Of a DNA stretch of 64,000 nucleotides, positions 55,701 to 64,000 are shown piece after piece. Position 1 is the first letter of the stretch. Every line of letters starts with the position of its first letter. The notes under the pieces are model-generated. The model ran no database searches and was not told the origin of the DNA. It was given only the letters and a program-made list of their open reading frames with translations. Source of the DNA: Liolophura sinensis. Taxonomy: Eukaryota > Mollusca > Polyplacophora > Chitonida > Chitonidae. The stretch is from positions 374,001-438,000 of the forward strand of contig NW_027017957.1 of NCBI RefSeq assembly GCF_032854445.1, in the 5' to 3' direction. A program made the position numbers and the translations under genes.

Positions 55701-58700
55701 CAGTTCTGCAGGAACCGGGCTGGCGATCTGCGTTAACCGTTATTTGTTCTTTTAAGTTGTAGATGGGTTTCTCAAAGAAACAGATTTTTCTTCCCTGTAA
55801 CGTGAAATAAAAATGCGCAAATATGTAAATAAAGAAACTGTGGACACATCCTCTTGTAGAAGAGTAGTTGACAGCCAAATTTGGCTATCACAGATGCACA
55901 CAATAAATTACTCCTAAGAAGTCATAGAAACCCGTGAAAAATACAAAAAAGGTGACATCACAAAATTCGTTAACAAAAGATATAAAACTGGTCACCGAAC
56001 ATCAATTAGTCTAATAGCCATTGATATTGTCAGCGCCTTACCGCGAACCTTGACCTCCAGTTGTCCCCACTGAAAGCCTCCAAACCCGTTACTGGCTCCA
56101 CACCGGTATACACCCTGATCTCTGAACGTCACCTGACTGATGGACAGGGATTTCCCAGGACTGTTATTTACCAGTGGTACATGGCGGCCTTCAATGGTAC
56201 GACTCCAGACAGAGTAGGTGTAGTTTTGAGGAACAGCTTCAGCACGACATTCCAGCTGTAGAGGGTTTCCTTCCGTGACATCTTCTCCTGACACCAGAAC
56301 CACAGATATATCCGGGGGATCTTGAAAAATACGAGAAAAACGTTTCAAAATTCTGTTGGCAAAGATGTCCGCTTTACAGTGATCATCGCAGCATGGGTAC
56401 AATAGTATTATAATAAAACTATACAAAAAAGTTTGATGACGTAGGTTAAAGTCCCAGTCCAGCGAAATTACATGTCATCAAAAGGTAAAAGTTTAGTACA
56501 TGGTTTTTAAAATAGGTAGATTAAAAGTGTGAGTTTAAAATATTTAAATGTTTTTGGTGTTTTTTTTTTTTTTTTTTTGTTTCTTTTGTCAACTTTATGA
56601 TTTGCCCCAAAACCCGTTTGCACTCTGTAAACTCCGTTGCCATGTCCCTTTATAACGCCACAAGTCGACATATGAGTCCGTTAGCCACATAGTCAACGCT
56701 GGATACGTAATAGACGTCGTTCCCGCTCCACCCCCCGCCACCCACCCCCCCCCCCCCACCCCCCACCCCACTACCACCAAGCTAAAAAAAAAAAAAGAAA
56801 AGCATAAGAATAATATGACTGACTTATGCGAATACCGGTAGCATTCTTTCTCACCTGACGATTGTGGATCCTATAGTCTGTCTAAGACCACTGCATTTTA
56901 TTAAAAAAAAAATACCAGTATATAAAATAAAACTTGAGCATGCAGGAAAGAGACTTGAACTAAATTAAATTTATGTCTTTGAAAACAGTCTTTCAAACGA
57001 TCAGCCCCGTGTCATCAGCTCATTTGCCAAGCTAACAGGCCTATCTTGTTGTGTCAAACACAACATCGTCACACATATGTGCTCCAAAAATGCATATTAT
57101 CTCGTTTAAACATATCCTATAATGCTAAAATGCTTCATAAAAATTAAACATTGTCAATATCGTGTACGCATTCAGCAGGGATGGACACAAACATGCCAGG
57201 TAGACCTAAGGCTTCTCAGTGCCCTGCCTTTCCAAATACTGATGAAATAATGACCAAGACAAGGTGTACGTTTCAATAAAGTCCTTTTTTCTTGTTACAT
57301 ATAATAGACTGTATAAACCGTATAAGTACTTAAAGCCTTTATTTGAGCCATACTGTAAATCATATACCAGCCAGCCTCTTGATCGAGTTTTCGTCTTTTT
57401 CAAACTCCCTGAGGTAGCTCAGTGGTAAGAATTAAATTTCTAAAATTATAGTTTCGTAAAAAAAGTTTCAGGTCAAGTGTTTTATCTGTTTGTTAGCATT
57501 TAAGGACGTACACCATATTGGTTAACGGCTGGTATACGAATGTTTGTTTCGACGCATAGATTCAAGACGGTTTCCCTAACTAGACTTCGTTCAGGTTTGT
57601 TTCCGAAAACCAACATAATCTCCCATTTACGTGGTGAACACCCTGGCATAAACGCACAACATAGCAGCAATAGCTGGAGTTCACGCTGTGACATATTCAG
57701 TCACATTTGAACCTTTCGTCGGCACTGGTTAGCTGTGGAATGATTAATGGGACCTCGTTGATCAATGTTTGCGTACTTACATATTGCTAAACGGGATTAT
57801 GGCATCACTTCAAATTTACCCAGAGAAATGTGGCTGTATTCCTATATCAAATACAATGTGTACCACTTAGTGTGACTTGTAACTTGTGACTTGTCGTCTC
57901 GGAGATTTTTGACCGTTGATTATTCGTTCAAAAATTCAGGAATTTTCTAATGTCTAAAACATGTTAATTCTCTTAACCGCAGTTGCGTTGTCTGAATGGC
58001 CAGTACTTATTACATACATTGAAATGCCCTGAATGTGGACATTTTAATCGCTTTGTTAAGAAATCTTAAGTTTTGAGAAGTAGTGATGTTATTTTGAGAA
58101 GTCACCTGATACGTAACATCAACTGGTCCGCAAGAATTGATTTACCAAAGATACAATTTCACGATGTGATATTAAAATAGCTTAAAACAACTGGAAAAGC
58201 CGAATCCACGATAATCATCATAAATTAACCAAGTACACTCACAGTACACAGTGACATTGACTGTCCTCTGTACAAATCTCCCAACGCCATTACCAGCTGT
58301 CACAGTGTAGACTCCAGAGTCAATCCTTCTGATCTTGTTGAACATGGCCACAGACGTATAATTATTATTTGTCCCACTCACGCCACTTGTCTGAGCTCCG
58401 CGAGTCCAGTTTATCGTTGGCTGAGGCTTAGCCCAGGTTGTACAAGAGAGCTCAGCTGTGGCATTTTCTACGAAAATGTACTTTGATTTACAGCTGCTAA
58501 ACAACGGCCCGTCTGAAATCAAAACAAATGTACAATAAGTGCTATGTCGATAAAAAGTTAAGTATGAAAACGAGCATGGAGTTATCTGCAGCGTGTTTCT
58601 GTGTTGTAAGTTAAACAAAGTAATTATTTTGTTTCACTGTGTCAAAACTGCATCAACATCCGACAAACGTGCAAAAAATGTTAACGTAAATGTGTGTTTT

Positions 58701-61700
58701 GTCTGCTATACTGTTAAATAGAACAAAAAAGGAGAATGTCATCCTGTCTTCTGTGGAATACACAAAATAGAGAAAACGGGCGGTTCTTCCGTGGTAACGG
58801 CGTCCGTTACATTGTGATGTATAGTTAAAGCAGTTGGCCTACGTATCATACTGGTGTTTGTTTTTATGTGGTGCGTGTGCATGTCGCAATTTCGTTTCTT
58901 GTCTTAAAAAATATACCGCTTGTCGGACAGAATGTTGTCGTCTGTTTGACGACCGTAAGTAAAAATAGAAGACGAACAACGATGGTAGACTTACATATCA
59001 TACAGAGAGAAAAAGAGAAAGTGCAAATAGAGACAGAAAAAGGCTATTACTCTTCACAACAAATCTTGAAACCTATTAAAATGCATTAAATACCAGATGG
59101 AAAGGACTGCAAAAGACAAATGTACAAATATTAGGTTCATAGAAGTACCAAACGATCTGCAGTGCACATATATGTCCAATTCTAAAAACAGTGACAAAAT
59201 GATGAACAATAACATTTTTAAAAAGCTCGATTGATGTATCGCGAGTAAACGGTTAGTACATGTACATGTAGAAAAAATGAAAACGTATGCTCTCCTCAGG
59301 TGTTTAGTCAAAATGGACGTAAAATACACAATACACACCGTACAGGTATGTTACATTTCCACATTTTACACTAGACATTGTCAACATCATACGAATACAA
59401 ACCTGGTCCTTCCTGCTGCTGGACACAAACTAAATGTCGTACATGTATATAGGCAAAATTGTTCGCTGCGTTTAAGCTGATACTCCTATAAACATGAAGA
59501 TAATATTTCCTTTGCTAAGTAAAGTAATCAGTAAAATCTCACGTCAGTGTGCAATGGCGATATCATATGGTTTCCTACTGTCAGATCCCTTAAAATATGG
59601 CACACACAAAAACTGTTGTGCCACGCATCATATTTATCCTCAGAAACAGTCTCCAGTGACTATAACCTGTCAATAAGGATGTACATGTGTTCCTGTACAA
59701 TGCCAAAGTGGGGAAAAGAACAAAACGATCATGCGTCTTGGTACTTTGAGAATTCCGTTATGTCCAGTATGATCCAGCAGAAGATTCAGCGTATATGTTG
59801 AAGGGCCTAGGGCAAAAATTTCTAATCTCCCACATTTACTCTACCCAAATCAATATCAAAGACCATTGAGAATTGATGAAAATCATCAATTCTTAATCAA
59901 ACAGATTAAGTACCTACATATATGATTTTTGTTTATCCATACCTGCGTCTGATTAAACACACAATATTTAATAACCATACAATTTAGAACTAATTTATCT
60001 TTGGTTTTTACCATGAGGTAAAGAAGAATGTATTCAAAATCATATCAATACTTTTGAAATTCTTTATCTTCTGTCTCTTGACGCCAAAGACGCTTATCTG
60101 TTCATGTGATATAAAAGTCGGATACCGACCGGCTTGGAATCAGGGCACTGGCTTTTAATCTTATAAATGTTGGTCAATTTTACGGCTCTGTATTCTCAAC
60201 AATGAGGGCACCAGTTTACTTTGGAATGCTGAAAACTGGTCTATACGAAAAACTAAGGCGCAGAGCTTCCGGGGCATATTGAAGCGTCCCCTGGACGCTT
60301 GCCTACAGGGGTTGGGCTAGACTTATAAAACTCCTTTGTTTATTAAAACTGCGGCAATGCAAGTTAGCAGAGCTTCCACGACATACACTTTCCCTGGACT
60401 CTCCCCTTTCATAGAGATTATCAGTACACTGTGTGTATCGGTCTCGTTTTCTGCAGTTGCTTTGCCGTATCGACGGGCGAGGCAGAGGCAGCGCGAGGCA
60501 ACGCAAGCGCAGAGAACGAGAGCGACACGACGATGTAGATCAGCACAGCGTACTGATAATCTCGTACTCTGTTGCTTTGTGTAGTATATTGTAGCAGCAA
60601 ATTCGTGTAGAATGATGAAAATATAATTTATAAACATCCTGTACGTGTAACCGTGCTTTTAAAAATATTTTCCTTTTAACATACAGTCAATTTTTAAAAA
60701 ACAAAAAAGTTGAGCTTCATCTGGAATGGAACTGACCAGTGGCGACAAGTGGTAAACCTTGGAACAAAGAACTTGACCTACTGTATAAGTGAACGTGTGA
60801 CATTAATAAGTTTCAAAAGTAGTGAGCAGCACGCCAGTGTGGGTGGCAGAAAGTGTTTTAAAACTACTGAAGTTTCTACATAGGAAAGTTTGTTATCAAA
60901 GTTAATGGCTATCGGAACTTTGCCGAAATTCAAGTGGAATGTGCAGCTTGAGAAGGATGCACCCTGGAATACCCTTATGGTTGTACTTGTGCAAGTGTCA
61001 TGGTTCTAGTTGCGTGTGAAATACTGTGAAAAAAGCATTGTTCTGCAATGGGGAAGTAGACACATGAGTCCATGAGTCTGGAAGATTTTCTGCGGTATTT
61101 GATGCCGAAATAAATGACAATAACACTTAATGTGCAGATGGTTTTAAATGTAAATCTGACCTGAACTGACAGCTGTAAGCGCCATTGAATGGAATCTGGT
61201 CATCTCAAATCTCAAAGCAAACGACACAAGAAGACAACACAAGTTATTACATATATAATTAAAATGTAGGGAAAAGACTTTTCCCGAGGGTTTAAAAACA
61301 GTAAATGGCATGTTTTTATAAAGCAGTCAGCATTGCATAGAAATTCCCGTTTAGAGGGACCTACGTCAGAGACCCGGTGCAAAAAGTAGTTCGGCCCGTG
61401 CGAATGTTCAGAGTATGGTGATACTTCGTCATACTGCACACACTGGAAGGATATTTCCTCCTTCTTTACAAAATTACAGTATGATTGTTGTACAGCTGGA
61501 TTCATGCTCAGTTCCGACACAAACGGAAATAAATCTAAACACCAATGAGGTTAATCTAGGCATTCAACTGTCGCTGGATTTTATGCCTCAATTTTGTAGT
61601 GGTGGCTTCTAAGATGAGAGCAGTGCTGACCTAGTTGTCACAGACGTCAAAGAAAGCAACTCGGCTTAAACACGAATAATCTTACTGTATTTTTAAAAAG

Positions 61701-63966
61701 AAAACAGAAAAAAACCATCCTTTGTATGCGAGAAAAGCAAACGGCAAAATTTAAATTCTTCGGTTCTAATAAATTGAGAGAAAAAATTATATGATAAGAT
61801 TTAATTAATTTTACAGCATTGTCCCATGGTATGTCTTCTCAATTCCATAAACTTTCGGCATTCCGACTGAATTTTGCACCGACTCTGATATTTGTTATTT
61901 AGCAACTGCATGCTGACTACACACTATTATGAATGACAAAAATGTATTTGTATAATTTGAACAGTGTGTCTAAGTAGGCCTAAGATGAATGCCGTTTAGG
62001 CCGAGAAGGTGTGCTGCTCTCTGACAAAATTTGGAATACCGTCGTTGGATATTAAACGGTTTGTAAATCAACCGGTTTTACGTCTGTGATGGTCCGCACA
62101 TAGACCTGCCCCACATCAGTGTGTGAAATGGCCTTACGTAAATGGCCTCACGGCTACACGTAACTAAATCTAGATGGTTGTGGGTTTCCCTCGGGCGCTG
62201 CCCGGTTGGCACTCATCATAATTCTGGCCGCCGTCGTATTAGTGAAATATTCTTGAGTACAGCGTAAAACACCAAACAAAAAAAATAAATAAATGTCACT
62301 TCATGGAGTTAATGGGTAAAGGCTACATCACAGCTGTGGTAGCGCAATCTGATAGCAACATGTTTGATTGGATAAAATTCTCAAGATGGCTACCTGGATT
62401 CACACCAGACATTTTTGCAGTATTGCCATTTTGTTCAACATATTCTTCGGTGAAATATCACTATAATAATAAAGTATAATACTTTTAGAAAGCTTGCTTT
62501 CGACTGAAATATGTTTTAGCCAGCTGCTGTCTTGTCCTTTAAATGATCACGAATTAGTTCTGTTATGTCTATGCATTATATTTTGCGCTTCACTTGACTT
62601 CCTGACAAAATTTGCACCGCAAAAAAAAATCGTGCATTGTACATGTACATTATGTTTTTACATTCACCGAATAATTGTGGAATCTGTGAAAACCCGATTT
62701 GTGTAATGTCATGATTATGTGCGAATTAGTAACCATGTCGAGAACTAGATCGTTTGTGAATATTTTATTTATTCCGAAAGAACAAACAAGGTACTGTGTC
62801 GAACAACACGGATTTTCTTAAAAGTTTGATGAGTTTATGTTTGAACGTATGTTGTCATATTCTACGTGGATGATGGTAGGATCCTACGCCCATCATACGC
62901 GGATGATACACCCACCTTGTCTGCACGATCGGTGTTTAGTGTGAACGTCTTGCAGTCATATTACACCCTTCCTACGCTTATATTCTGACCCACATCTGTG
63001 CCACATATATCGTTAGGATCAAGCAATACTGTATCTATCAAGTTTATATCGGTTCCGAATTAAGAACAAATTATCTGCAGGTGTATATTTATAGATTTTT
63101 AAAAATCTGTTTTGTTTGCGTGTATGTTTCTCTTTTTTATTGATTTATTTGATTTGTGTTTTACACCGTACTCATTCGTTTTTTTTTCAGAAATAAGCCT
63201 ATATTTTATGTCAATTGCGTCTTTTAACTTGATATATAAAAAGTACTGTGACTATGAAGTGCCGTGAAATATATTTTATGCCATTACATGACAAATGAGC
63301 ACAAAGTTAATATCACGTCGTATGCGTCACATTTTGTTTCTACATCAATAATATAAAATATTCTGAATATTTTTCTCAATTTTTAAAAACATGTCGCTCT
63401 CGACTGGGGAGAGAAGCTTTCATCTCTATGTTACATGTACAAATATATAGATGTACCTTGTAATTGGATACTATTTATTTTAATCCAGCCCGATTTCGTC
63501 GAACTAGGTCGACGTAATAATGCATATATTTAAATTGAGCCAACAGAAATAAAAATACGTAGACATGATCACTGAATAAATTTTAAAGAATTTTACCTGA
63601 AAGCTGTAAGTTTAATGAAGAGAAACTTACATGTGACATCTAGTGTGAGGTTTGGTGATACACGTTTACTGCCTCCATTACCAGGTCTCTGAGCCTCACA
63701 TCTGACGACGTCACCATCGTGATATCGATCAACCCTCACTGTATAGTTCCGTGTGGTCAAGTACCCGTGATTTGGCCCTCGCTGTGAGCTTACTTCTGAT
63801 AGCTCTGCTGCTGCTACAGGACTGCCGCTGTTGTACCAGGAGTGGACTGCAGCATGATTGGACTCATTAGCGTTACACGTAAACGTCACGGTGCTGTTTT
63901 CTTTGACGTTAACTTTGTTTCCCGATTGTCCGGAATGTGCTCGGAGCTGCACGCTGTCAGGCCCAA
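41029..63966 (-). CDS. Ig/FN3 transmembrane receptor with multi-tyrosine tail (3' part of gene)
   Basis: This is the inferred gene span; the 5' end lies outside the window to the right. Exons in coding order are 63631-63966, 58243-58512, 56042-56320 (Ig domains), 52018-52371 (Ig-like without Cys), 50743-51033 (FN3), 49279-49404 (transmembrane), then microexon 48719-48743, 48429-48490, microexon 47941-47965, 46441-46505, microexon 45949-45973, 43055-43098, 41347-41409 and 41029-41078 with TGA. Every junction keeps frame: ectodomain exons are phase 1-1, microexons 1 to 2, tail exons 2 to 1. The product is a cell-surface type I receptor or adhesion protein with repeated Yxx(L/V) sites for SH2-type adaptors. 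The ligand is unknown. Exons were assembled by eye from splice consensus, so alternative or missed exons are possible. Confidence 0.75.
41347..41409 (-). CDS. receptor tail exon (YEEL)
   Basis: The 63-bp exon has acceptor TAATTTCAG and donor G/GTCAGT. It reads ESPPIYEELNTAKKTSKTAK in phase 1-1. Confidence 0.7.
42480..42900 (+). mobile_element. retroelement-related remnant
   Basis: CCTCGTGTTGAATTAGGTCG and nearby blocks align with 21980-22030, and the 3' part shares TTCGTTTCGACGCATAGATTC with 57545. It is too decayed to name. Confidence 0.4.
43055..43098 (-). CDS. receptor tail exon (YEKL)
   Basis: The 44-bp exon has acceptor TTTTATTAG and donor CAG/GTAAGT. Phase 2 to 1: NTGVYEKLDLMPNS. It would pair with microexon 45949-45973. 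Confidence 0.7.
45299..45690 (+). repeat. ~78-bp minisatellite, five units
   Basis: Units start near 45299, 45375, 45453, 45531 and 45608 with TATTCTGGCGACCATTTAAA and GTAACCATAATGGTTA inside. The right unit (47596-47673) has one. Confidence 0.85.
45949..45973 (-). CDS. receptor 25-nt microexon (third)
   Basis: Acceptor TTTCTCACAG and donor GTAAGTAAG. Phase 1 to 2, reading GTGFSANE with the preceding G. Confidence 0.65.
46262..46372 (+). mobile_element. old SINE remnant
   Basis: The CACTCCGGTTTCCTC and GTGAAAATACTCGAGTA pattern matches the 3' half of the SINE. Its partner at 48254-48362 shows that it predates the duplication. Confidence 0.5.
46441..46505 (-). CDS. receptor tail exon (YENL, second)
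   Basis: The 65-bp exon has acceptor TTCTCACAG and donor CAG/GTGAGA. Phase 2 to 1: QMTPDDVSNGVQSTRHYENL then P. One codon longer than its paralogue at 48429-48490. Confidence 0.75.
46763..47035 (-). mobile_element. full-length MetaSINE-like copy
   Basis: A long T run, then the complement of the core, and the tRNA head ending CTCAGTCGGTTAAAGCGC (complement). Nearly intact. Confidence 0.9.
47248..47382 (-). mobile_element. MetaSINE-like, truncated
   Basis: Only the tail and 3' core up to CCGCAGGTTGCTG are present. Confidence 0.85.
47941..47965 (-). CDS. receptor 25-nt microexon (second)
   Basis: Acceptor TTTTTCATAG and donor GTAAGTAAG; it reads GIGFLENE. 20 or more of 25 bases equal the third microexon. 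Confidence 0.65.
48254..48362 (+). mobile_element. old SINE remnant (paralogue)
   Basis: Duplicate of 46262-46372, with GCACTCCGGTTTCCTTAAC. Confidence 0.5.
48429..48490 (-). CDS. receptor tail exon (YENL, first)
   Basis: The 62-bp exon has acceptor TTCTGACAG and donor CAG/GTGAGA. Phase 2 to 1: QMRPDDTNGVQSTRHYENL then P. YEN fits the Grb2-type pYxN site. Confidence 0.75.
48719..48743 (-). CDS. receptor 25-nt microexon (first)
   Basis: Acceptor ACTCTTTCAG and donor GTAAGTTTG. Phase 1 to 2, reading GSRSSGET after the transmembrane exon. More diverged than the other two. Confidence 0.6.
49279..49404 (-). CDS. receptor transmembrane exon
   Basis: The 126-bp exon in phase 1-1 reads SDVPPGTTSALAGPMAGG, then the helix ISGAIVLMGVALLVVVIF and the stop-transfer RRRKQ. 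Acceptor TTTTTACAG; donor CAAG/GTAATG. Confidence 0.8.
49908..50120 (+). mobile_element. MetaSINE-like copy
   Basis: It begins near the B box GTTCAAGTCC and runs to CACCAATAAAAG with an (AAAT) tail. It sits in an intron. Confidence 0.85.
50743..51033 (-). CDS. receptor FN3 exon
   Basis: The 291-bp exon in phase 1-1 starts RPCPPTLSTTFCENRIANV and has IANVTWITCFDGGSTQTFKL, then the GEYIFGVYGVN signature of the FN3 F strand. Two extra Cys (CPP..FC) and a Cys pair (TWITC..QTSC) are present. Acceptor ATGTTCCAG; donor ACAG/GTAAAT. Confidence 0.8.
51364..51645 (-). mobile_element. full-length MetaSINE-like copy
   Basis: (AAAT) tail, core, and a tRNA head with GGCTCCTCCGTGG; the central part is diverged. 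Confidence 0.85.
52018..52371 (-). CDS. receptor Ig-like exon lacking Cys
   Basis: The 354-bp exon in phase 1-1 reads RPQFVRQINQQAAALGENS, NLRWYKLINGTAEKL, and DVKRDDFGKYKFVAKNDEG. The pattern is Ig-like (W of strand C, DxGxYxxxAxN of strand F) but both disulfide Cys are Phe. Acceptor CTTCCCCAG; donor ATAG/GTATTG. Confidence 0.75.
52692..52757. repeat. (TA)n microsatellite
   Basis: About 65 bp of TA repeats in an intron. Confidence 0.95.
53220..53565 (+). repeat. bivalve-type interspersed repeat
   Basis: TTTTTCAGTCATATGACCACGAAGGAG and the block near 53440-53510 match a repeat I know from bivalve sequence, related to 25195-25470. Confidence 0.55.
53566..56041. other. intron of the receptor gene
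   Basis: No exon was supported. A short direct duplication CGCTCTCTACGTTTG occurs at about 54482 and 54558. Confidence 0.4.
56042..56320 (-). CDS. receptor Ig exon 3
   Basis: The 279-bp exon in phase 1-1 reads PPDISVVLVSGEDVTEGN, LQLECRAEAVPQNYTYSVW and DQGVYRCGASNGFGG. Both Cys and the Trp are present. The start joins the previous exon as VTVY-Y-PPDI. Acceptor TTTTCAAG; donor GCG/GTAAGG. Confidence 0.8.
58243..58512 (-). CDS. receptor Ig exon 2
   Basis: The 270-bp exon in phase 1-1 reads ATAELSCTTWAKPQPTINW and DSGVYTVTAGNGVGRF. The first Cys and Trp are present; the second Cys position is Val. Acceptor TTGATTTCAG; donor GTGAGT. Confidence 0.8.
59000..62169. other. large intron of the receptor gene
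   Basis: No exon was supported. A locally G/C-richer piece at about 60300-60560 has open frames on both strands but no splice signals or domain. Confidence 0.4.
62170..62302 (+). mobile_element. MetaSINE-like 3' part
   Basis: GATGGTTGTGGGTTTCCC to ATTCTTGAGTACAGCG with an A-rich tail. Confidence 0.8.
63136..63180 (-). mobile_element. MetaSINE-like tail fragment
   Basis: TGTTTTACACCGTACTCA is the complement of the SINE 3' end. Confidence 0.55.
63631..63966 (-). CDS. receptor Ig exon 1 (first in window)
   Basis: The 336-bp exon in phase 1-1 reads GPDSVQLRAHSGQSGNKVNV, TVTFTCNANESNHAAVHSWY and DGDVVRCEAQRPGNGG, an Ig domain with both Cys and the Trp. Acceptor TGTATACAG; donor GTAAGTTTC. The upstream exons lie beyond the window. 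Confidence 0.8.
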
Positions 63967-64000
63967 CTGTATACATAAACAAGCGTGACGTAGGTTACAT

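Noticed and set aside
60300-60640. Overlapping open frames on both strands in a G/C-richer patch
   Set aside because: No domain, splice site or homologue recognised; low-complexity Arg codons from GCG/CGA-rich sequence.

Overview
The window is animal nuclear DNA. It has small phase-matched exons with consensus splice sites, AT-rich introns, TA microsatellites and about a dozen copies of a tRNA-headed SINE. The SINE core matches what I remember of the MetaSINE superfamily, and with a second interspersed repeat it suggests a mollusc, probably a bivalve. The species is not proven.

Two damaged Polinton/Maverick elements lie in opposite orientation. Element 1 is 753-13415 and element 2 is 26131-38595. 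Each has G/C-rich terminal inverted repeats starting AGTAGTA and a 5-bp flanking duplication (CCAGT/CCTGT and CAATT). Their gene order is shared: tRNA-like hairpin, two-TM protein, jelly-roll-candidate protein, long tail-anchored protein, hydrophobic-tail protein, probable major capsid protein, packaging ATPase, four small proteins, integrase, then (convergent) protein-primed-type DNA polymerase B and a small Cys-rich protein. I found no adenovirus-type protease. Both copies are dead. Each has nonsense and frameshift changes and large internal deletions, and the deletions differ: element 1 lost most of the capsid gene, the ATPase P-loop and the middle of the integrase; element 2 lost the polymerase palm motifs and the integrase C-terminal half. 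They are independent insertions, not a segmental duplication.

Host DNA: 1-752 holds nothing I can assign. 13.4-26.1 kb holds degenerate retroelement fragments (reverse transcriptase boxes), a diverged tandem duplication (about 16.25-19.7 kb), SINEs, and two probable minus-strand exons (25659-25764 and 24339-24497), the last with a stop codon and an ITSM-like tyrosine motif.

38.6-64 kb carries the 3' part of a minus-strand receptor gene. In coding order it has three Ig exons (63.6, 58.2, 56.0 kb), a Cys-less Ig-like exon (52.0 kb), an FN3 exon (50.7 kb), a transmembrane exon (49.3 kb) and a chain of cytoplasmic exons down to a stop at 41029. The tail alternates 25-nt microexons with exons encoding YENL, YENL and YEKL, then YEEL and YDEV. 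This tail was partly built by a 1.9-kb tandem duplication (44.7-48.5 kb). All junction phases agree. The receptor tail is the most interesting host signal; the pair of complementary Polinton wrecks is the most interesting mobile one.
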